Shown: positions 57,478 to 64,000 of the stretch, piece by piece
Position numbering within the stretch: position 1 is the stretch's first letter
How the letters are laid out: each line of letters begins with the position of its first letter
Assembly (NCBI GenBank): GCA_949152475.1
Contig: OX424564.1
Location: 25,542,165 to 25,606,164 of the forward strand
Length of the DNA: 64,000 nt
Direction of reading: 5' to 3'
From: Terebella lapidaria
Lineage: Eukaryota; Annelida; Polychaeta; Terebellida; Terebellidae
Program-made: the position numbers and the translations under genes
Notes under the pieces: generated by a model
What the model was told of the DNA's origin: nothing
Databases searched by the model: none
Seen by the model: only the letters and a program-made list of their open reading frames with translations

Positions 57478-60400
57478 GTGGTGTTCGACCTTTTTGTACT
57501 CGAGTTCGTTATATAGTGTCATGTTTTGGTGCACTTCACCTCCTGCTTCAATAATTGTATTATTGTATTATGTGATTTGTTTTGTAAAGTGTGAGGTCAC
57601 AGGCTAAATCGCCTTCGATGTGCACCATGGATCAGAACATTATTTTTGTGTATTTTTGTACCTCATTTTCTTGTTATCGTTTTGATTCGGAATAAATACA
57701 ATACAATACAAATCCATACTACATCTTGGGAGAAAAATTCAACAAAATGTATAGTTTCTTCGCTGATACATGTGCGCTACAACTGTGGATCTGTAGGATA
57801 ATTGCGAAACATAAATATTTTATATATATTTCATGTATATATTGTGAAGATTGATACTATGATCAAACCGACAGAAGATATAGTGTTTAATGCACTGGCG
57901 GTTTTAGAGGGGGGGGGGGGGGGGGTGCAGCAGGCGCGCACCCACCCCCCCCCCCCCCTCCGCCCTATTGGGCCGTGCAAAAAAAGAAAAAAGAGAACAA
58001 GAAGCTATAGGAAATGTGGGTATATGCACCTACATGTAACGAAATATGACTGTAATTTTCCTCGTTTGATATTTTTGACCGAGGAGAGCGGCGGCAGGAG
58101 GGGGGGGGGGGGATTCAGAAATATGTTAAGGTGCATTACAGCGTTACATAGGCCTGACATTCATTGGTCAATAATTATGCAATTGAGTGTCATTATTCGT
58201 GAGTTCTTTAAGTTAAATGACATATAATATGTGAAGTGACAAAAGTGATGAGTAGTTTTGGGATAAATAAATTAAATACCAGCAATATTTAGATGCATGT
58301 GTGGAATGAAAAATACTCAATCAGAGCCAGAGAGAGCTCAGAATCAACCACAAAACACGAAGGCCCGTTCAAGACCCCACGCCGTGTAAGCTACCACCTA
58401 TCCACCTCACTTCTCTCGGTCGCTTGACTCCTCTAACTAGCTTGCCAACTACCTCCCAACCTCTCCTCCAATAATAAATCTAGTCCTACACACTTGATTT
58501 CATACTGAAGCTGTCATTGAATATAAACAGGGGATATTTTTATTTTATTTATTTGTTTGTTTCAGATGAGTTCTGAAAACTCTGATAACTCGGTATAATG
58601 TCGGTATAACTTCGAAGATAATTATATCTCATCTTTATTATTATTAGACCTTCCTATCTTTGAAAATATATCCTTCATTTACAACAGAACTAAGCAGACT
58701 TCTAAAATTCTACTTATTAATTTAACAAGGTACAGTTGTAAAATACACCTCAGAAACCATCTCAAAAACACTAAATTAAAATAATATTTCGGGGGGCGCT
58801 TGACTCCTCTCCGGCATTGCCATGCTCATTATTACCAAAGCAACGGAATTATGGGCTACGTGAATGTGAGCGAATAATTTATTAATCGATTTATTACATA
58901 TACATTTATCAATGTTCTCAAATTGTTGTGTTTTAGATTCCATGATTCGATCGAATAAGGTGGTTTCAACATTCGTGATTATGCTTATACATATAACTAA
59001 ATGTTTCACACTCACCTGAATTACCAGAAGGCCGCATTTCGATAATTCCATCTGTCGTTGAGAGCAATGTTAAAACACCTCATCTCAAAAATGTTCGTGC
59101 CAATTTCATGGGTTGGCTTCCTGCCGTGTTCATGTGAGGTTACGTGTTAAACATTTATCTTCCTAAGTGTATTATCTGGGTCAGAAACCCCCGCCTCCCC
59201 TTCTAGTCCCTCCAGCTCTGGCGGGTTTCTCCTATATCCATACCTTTACCGTCCATTTTTGGAAGTTCCATCATTTTTGTATACTCTGCGTAACAACATA
59301 GCGACCGTTTTAAAACGACTCGGCAAACACTATGTACGTTACTTCAAGCCTCTGTTTTACCGCGGACCGTAAATATCTTCTGCTTATCAGTGTGAAGTAT
59401 TTGTACCTGTTTGGGTAAATAGAGAGTATATCACAAGTCACGGCAATTCTGTATGTCCTATGTATTCATACACACCTAGATATTGTATCAGAAATAAGTC
59501 ACCTTGATTATCTGGATCAACAAAAACATGCAGTGAGATGTATCACAGGAGATATTCCCCACCATATACCCCGGTCTATACATGGTTAAAATCGAGGGCA
59601 TATGCGAAAGTGTCTCATCAGGAGTGTAATATTATGGATGCACATATAGGTGTTGTTCGCGTTGTGACATACGAACATAAATAGATTGTTGATCGTTTAA
59701 TAACCAGGTAAGATTAATAGACCAGTAATGAAACAGAAACCAGTAATAAATTTTATCCATGAATGATTCATTTATCATCAAAATCGTGTTGTAGTAATGC
59801 TGATAGTAGGTTGATACTCTGTCTTGCATTCATGTCAATTTGAATCAATAGTAGCAACTTGGGCACTATATAATTCTATATGGCTGGGAATTGGTAGAGA
59901 GGTAATCTATTGGCAACGTGATTTTTGAATTCCATAATTGTATCTGAATATGTCAAAGAATGAAATCGGAAGTTTATTTTACAGACAATTACGACAAATG
60001 TACTCATTACTTTCATACTAACAAACTTTTGAGGAAACAAACTTTACCATGGTTACGTGTGTTTCTTGCGGTCATGATAATCAAGCAATGACCCTAAGGT
60101 CGATAATCAAATAATTGGTGTCGGCTCGTTAGGGTGCGTACACTCTGCTGAAAGGCAACATGGTCATGGCCGGCACGTGTGACCCAGAGTCCGTCAGACG
60201 AGGTCCGACTCATAGTTAGTAACAGTCATGTAGCCCGGAATACCAAGACCAAGAGCCATAGAAGCGACTCTCAATACCCGAGCATGTGGGCGCCAGACTC
60301 GCCAACTGTTCAACGAGGGGATAGAACCTCTATTAGTCCGACGGACTGCCAGAGCCTGTACATACAATCCCAGGCTTGAAACATCATCTCAGGTGCAAGC

Positions 60401-61147
60401 ACCGAGCACTGACATCCTCCTCCTCGGGGTTGCCTAGAATTGTTTGTCCACGAGAGCAGAGGACCCTTTACTCAGAACGTAGACGGGAACAGCGCAACAG
60501 GACGACGCTCGCTGTCAGGCTTGTCTTAGATTCTGCAGAATTACTCCTCTGAATCGGAGTTGCTGGCAGTATTTATGAGGTGGAAGGCTGGGTGAAACGT
60601 CTCAAAGATGAAACCGTGGAATCGGTCGATAAACGACAGTTATTACCGTGGGATTACGGGATAAAAACCCGAAGGAAGTATGATGTAGTGCTGTGACCAG
60701 AACACCTGTCTTAATCTATGGGCAAAAATACCACTTTAACCCCTTCTCACAATGTTGGTCTCCAATATATTCGGTCTCGTCCAAAAACCTGCAGAAACAA
60801 AACCGAAACATCACATGGGACTAGAAGAAGCAAGTGAGCGGTACCCAAAGCTACTGTAGGAGGGATCAGTCCATTTAAGGGTTTGTTTTGAAGAATGGGG
60901 ATCCACCATCCGACTTAGTGGGTTCAATTTCGGAAGTGAAGATGACCTTCTATAGGCCGTCCACCAAAGAAATTGTAAAATGACACACCGGTGACAGAAA
61001 GTTGCAGTGCCTCTGCTATCAAAAGTGGTAGTTTGTGCCAGCTGCCCCACCAGCCGGGAGACCGTGAAGGATCCTCTTTTGTCGATGAAGGAGCCTCTCC
61101 GCTTTGTCGAGACAAAGCCAGAGCTCTGCAGTCTCAAAGCGTAGCTT
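57478..61147. other. Duplicated region without recognisable genes, unit B
   Basis: Near-identical to 14528-18250. It includes poly-G/poly-C runs at about 57910-57960 and 58099-58112. The match to unit A ends at gcgtagc (61142-61148), where the poly-T of the next LINE begins. Confidence 0.6.
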
Positions 61148-61300
61148 TTTTTTTCAGACATGACATGAATAGACATGAATACAGTTCAAGTACATTGTCC
61201 TAAGTACAATGTAGGCGTTTGAACATACACTAGAACGTTGCATAAAATATGATACAAACATATCATTATATCATCTACACATTATGTATCACACACAATA

Positions 61301-61700
61301 CTAGATGAACCTGCATTGCTTTTCATTGTCGTACAATAAGAGCAAGTTATGATATTTTCCAAATTTGAATTTACAAATTGAAAATTTGGCAATCAAGATT
61401 AGTTTGTTTATTATTGTGTTATTTTCACTATCCTCATTTGTATTGTACCCTAATATCACATCCCTTTCTTGTAATTGCATATTATTACCTGTCATGGTTT
61501 GCATGTCATACTCTACCCTTTTCCATAGATTCGTCACATTACAACAGTAATACAGCATATGTTCAAGGGTTTCAATTTCGTCACAGTATATGCATAGATC
61601 ACTTTCACATAAGTTCATTTTGTATAACCACGATTGTGTTGGGTAGATAGCATGTACAATTTTCCATTGCATTGCATGTATTTTTGTGTCTTTTACAACG
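61301..61700 (-). pseudogene. C-terminal piece of the LINE ORF2, out of frame
   Basis: Encodes KDTKIHAMQWKIVHAIYPTQ, then CESDLCIYCDEIETLEHMLY and TNLW: the usual L1/Tx1 C-terminal CxxC...H...C region. It follows the reverse transcriptase after a change of frame between about 61700 and 61740, so this LINE copy is defective. Confidence 0.8.
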
Positions 61701-61728
61701 TTTCTGCCGAGACATCATTCTGATGAGC

Positions 61729-64000
61729 TTATTGATTCAACATTAAATTTATTGGGCCAGTACTTGAGTATAATTTTTTGTTTGTGTCACAAACTTCAGA
61801 TAAATAGAGGGATACAATGTTTTGTGTGTGTAATTTATTTAATAGACTATTATTGAGATACAATTTAAAGTCTCGATCGAGGTTAATATTATTTTTTGTA
61901 TCGTTATTCATTTTGCCTATAGCGGACTTTACTACTTGATACTCCACCCTTGTGCCTGAATTATCTCCTAAAGTTGATGCGATGTGTTCATATGGAACAA
62001 GCCGACCGTTGGTAATAACATCGCAAATAAACAATATATTGTTGTTAATCCATCTCTTGTAAAATAAAACATTACCTTTAAATGTGATTAAATCATTGTT
62101 CCATACAGTTTGCGTGCCATTCAAAAGGTTTTGATTCTCTCTGTTTCTGTCACTAAACCATGCTTTCAACACTTGTATATAAAACAAAGGCATTGAATCA
62201 GGCATACCCCGCACGGAATTGAACGAGGTATTCATCTTGAATACATAGCAATATTTCCCAAACGTTGCGAATAATTTTGTTGGTATATATCGCCATGCCC
62301 CATTGCCGGGCTTCTCGTGACTGGCAATCCACTTAATTAACATCGCCTGATGCATTATTTTCATATCTGTCATGCGAAGACCACCCTCCTCATAGTCTTG
62401 AATGATAACGGACCTTTTTACCTTTTCCGGAACATTTTTCAATTCTGTCTCAGTGTAGAATTTGGAATTTGTATTCCATATGTATTTGAAAAATAGTGTG
62501 TTAATTCGGTTCAGTATTCGGTCTGGGACAGGTAAGCCTTGAAATAGATACAAAAATTTGGATTGCAGAAACGTTTTCACGATAGTTATTTTCCCCAATA
62601 TTGTAAGCTTGCGCCCGCGCCAGAGCTTGATAGTTTCCTCGCATGCTTTAATTTTCCTTTCCCAGTTTTCCGAGATATCCGAAGCTGAATGTGTGTTTTT
62701 AAAAGTAACCCCTAAGATCTTGGGATCAGTATCCGGATAAAACTTCCAATTAAAGTCATTAATTTTTTTGCGTCTGTACTTCCAACACCCCAGCCAGATT
62801 GCGTAAGTTTTATTTTGGTTCAGGTTTAAATTAGATATTTGTCTAAATTCACCGATTATTCTCAAACTTTCATCAACAGAGTTTTCATTCCCCAAAAATA
62901 ATGTGGCATCGTCTGCATATATTAGCGTCGTTATATGCGATTTTCCCGATATTTTGATTCCTTTTATGTTTTTGCTATTTCGTATTCGATTATATAGAAT
63001 TTCACATGCTATTATAAAACAGACGGGGGACACAGGGCATCCCTGTCTGATACCGCGTTCAAGGCGAAACCACCGGGATAACCAACCATTGTATGAAATA
63101 CAACTGATTGCATCTTTATTGAGGACCCTTATCCAATTGATGAAACTTCTGCCAAATCCAAATAATTCTAAGCTCTTGAGCATATATTGTTTATTTATAG
63201 AATCGAATGCTTTTGTGAAATCTAATGATAGTAGCGCACCTGGTATGTTGTTCATATTGGTATATTCAATAACGTCATCTATCGCCCGAATGATCATACC
63301 TGAATATCTACCTTTAATATACACGCACTGGTCCTCGCATATGATATCCGGAGTGACTTGAGATAATCTATTTGCCAACACCTTAGCCAGAATTTTGTAG
63401 TCGGTATTAATGAGGCTAATTGGTCTCCAATTAGTTAAGTTGTCCCTGGTCAAGTCTTTCCCTTTATGTAACAAAGTTAGCACCCCTTTCCGTTGGCTGA
63501 AACTTAGGCTGCCTGTATTATATGCTTCTGTATAACAATTTAACAATAGTGTTTGAATTTTTAGCCAGAATAGCCTATACCACGAAGTGGTGAGGCCATC
63601 CGGACCTGGACTAGAAGATGTTTTCATGGCTTTAATAGCATTCCGACATTCTGCAGCGGTAACAGGACCTTCGCATGACAGTCTCTGATCATTTGATAAA
63701 GTTTGAAGTTTTGATTCCTTCATGAAATTATTCACTAAATTTTCATCCAATAGCATGTTTTCCTGATATAATTTTTCATAAAAAGATACTTGGGCCCCAA
63801 TAATTTCCCCTTGGTCTGTCGTGTATGTATCATCAGGTAATTTTAATTTTGTCATGACTTTTTTTTTTGCTCTCGATTTTTCAATGTTCAAAAAGAACTT
63901 AGTTGGCTTTTCTCCGCTTTCAGCCCACTCAATTTTCGACCTGATTTGTGCCCCTTTTTCTGTAACAATTTCTAAATCGCTAAGCTTTCGTTCAAGCTTT
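61729..64000 (-). CDS. LINE ORF2 reverse transcriptase (L1/Tx1 clade), partial
   Basis: Open from the window edge (…ERKLSDLEIVTEKG…) to 61729; there is no start in view, and a start at 63891 is not supported because the frame is open before it. Motifs: SSSPGPDGLTTSWYRLFW, NWRPISLINTDYKILAKVL, LSLDFTKAFDSINKQYM, LERGIRQGCPVSPVCFI, and the catalytic IYADDATLFL. 'NWRPISLLN-DYKI-AK' and the R-GCPLSP form are typical of the L1/Tx1 group. The endonuclease would be upstream, outside the window. The protein should continue into 61301-61672, but the frames differ. Confidence 0.9.
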   Translation of the reverse strand, partial: KLERKLSDLEIVTEKGAQIRSKIEWAESGEKPTKFFLNIEKSRAKKKVMTKLKLPDDTYTTDQGEIIGAQVSFYEKLYQENMLLDENLVNNFMKESKLQTLSNDQRLSCEGPVTAAECRNAIKAMKTSSSPGPDGLTTSWYRLFWLKIQTLLLNCYTEAYNTGSLSFSQRKGVLTLLHKGKDLTRDNLTNWRPISLINTDYKILAKVLANRLSQVTPDIICEDQCVYIKGRYSGMIIRAIDDVIEYTNMNNIPGALLSLDFTKAFDSINKQYMLKSLELFGFGRSFINWIRVLNKDAISCISYNGWLSRWFRLERGIRQGCPVSPVCFIIACEILYNRIRNSKNIKGIKISGKSHITTLIYADDATLFLGNENSVDESLRIIGEFRQISNLNLNQNKTYAIWLGCWKYRRKKINDFNWKFYPDTDPKILGVTFKNTHSASDISENWERKIKACEETIKLWRGRKLTILGKITIVKTFLQSKFLYLFQGLPVPDRILNRINTLFFKYIWNTNSKFYTETELKNVPEKVKRSVIIQDYEEGGLRMTDMKIMHQAMLIKWIASHEKPGNGAWRYIPTKLFATFGKYCYVFKMNTSFNSVRGMPDSMPLFYIQVLKAWFSDRNRENQNLLNGTQTVWNNDLITFKGNVLFYKRWINNNILFICDVITNGRLVPYEHIASTLGDNSGTRVEYQVVKSAIGKMNNDTKNNINLDRDFKLYLNNSLLNKLHTQNIVSLYLSEVCDTNKKLYSSTGPINLMLNQ

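Larger units (their letters stand above)
22595..64000. repeat. Segmental duplication, unit B (enlarged by insertions)
   Basis: Second copy of the locus, in the same orientation. Blocks 22595-32683 and 53969-61147 match unit A. The stretch 32684-53968 is an insertion absent from A, and an L1/Tx1 LINE enters at about 61148. Coding divergence is low, roughly 4% of amino acids in receptor exon 1 and 1.6% in exon 3. The duplication is therefore recent relative to most repeats inside it. Confidence 0.9.
61148..64000 (-). mobile_element. L1/Tx1-type LINE, continues past the window
   Basis: Minus strand. The poly-T at 61148-61156 is the poly(A) tail, directly after sequence shared with unit A (gcgtagc, 18234-18240), so the insertion is unit-B specific. 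ORF2 reverse-transcriptase and C-terminal domains are present. The 5' part lies beyond the right edge. Confidence 0.85.

Noticed and set aside
1-64000. LTR retrotransposon, retrovirus or Polinton copy
   Set aside because: No long terminal direct repeats with protease, integrase, capsid or envelope-like frames were seen; the YqaJ and DDE genes belong to a plain DNA transposon.

Overview
The window is eukaryotic nuclear DNA from an invertebrate animal: introns with GT..AG borders, tRNA-derived SINEs, three LINEs from different clades, several DNA-transposon families, long poly-G/poly-C runs and frequent 'ctacatgtag'-type palindromes. A receptor combining CUB, C-type lectin, LDLa, LRR and 7TM modules (GRL101/LGR type C kind) fits a marine deuterostome such as a hemichordate, amphioxus or echinoderm, or a lophotrochozoan. 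I cannot fix the species.

Layout. The window is two copies of one locus in direct tandem. Unit A runs from 1 to about 22594 and unit B from about 22595 past the right end. Each unit holds (i) small foldback repeats, (ii) an intact three-exon gene for a large adhesion-type GPCR (A 2979-8812, B 26203-32036, no net length change between them), and (iii) a block with a small single-pass membrane-protein gene (A 13631-14527; B 56895-57477, without its first exon) followed by about 4 kb with no recognisable gene. The end of unit A (18.6-22.6 kb) holds two TTAA-flanked inverted-repeat elements, one of them broken by a LINE fragment.

The units differ mainly by insertions. Unit A alone has a tRNA-SINE (2097-2350) and a 5'-truncated CR1/L2-type LINE (about 10885-12480). 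Unit B alone has a 21.3-kb insertion (32684-53968) and an L1/Tx1-type LINE entering at about 61148. The 21.3-kb insertion has matching inverted ends and a 4-bp ATAT duplication, shown by the intact site in unit A at about 9379-9382. Inside it are two complete-looking DNA transposons. The first is a 9.6-kb Academ-like element (34282-43919) with TIRs of about 0.8 kb and a Cys8/XPG-type protein. The second is a 6.3-kb ISL2EU-like element (44391-50700) with a THAP + DDE transposase converging on a SAP-SWIM-YqaJ nuclease gene. Next come a degenerate satellite of about 125 bp, a repeat element inserted into it, and a SINE between 111-bp direct repeats.

How the parts relate. The two receptors are the likely working host genes. 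The transposase and nuclease pairs would act on their own elements. The large insertion lies between the unit-B receptor stop codon and the place where unit A has its poly(A) signal, so it may change that copy's transcript end. I saw no CRISPR, rRNA or convincing functional tRNA gene, and no LTR, retrovirus or Polinton copy.
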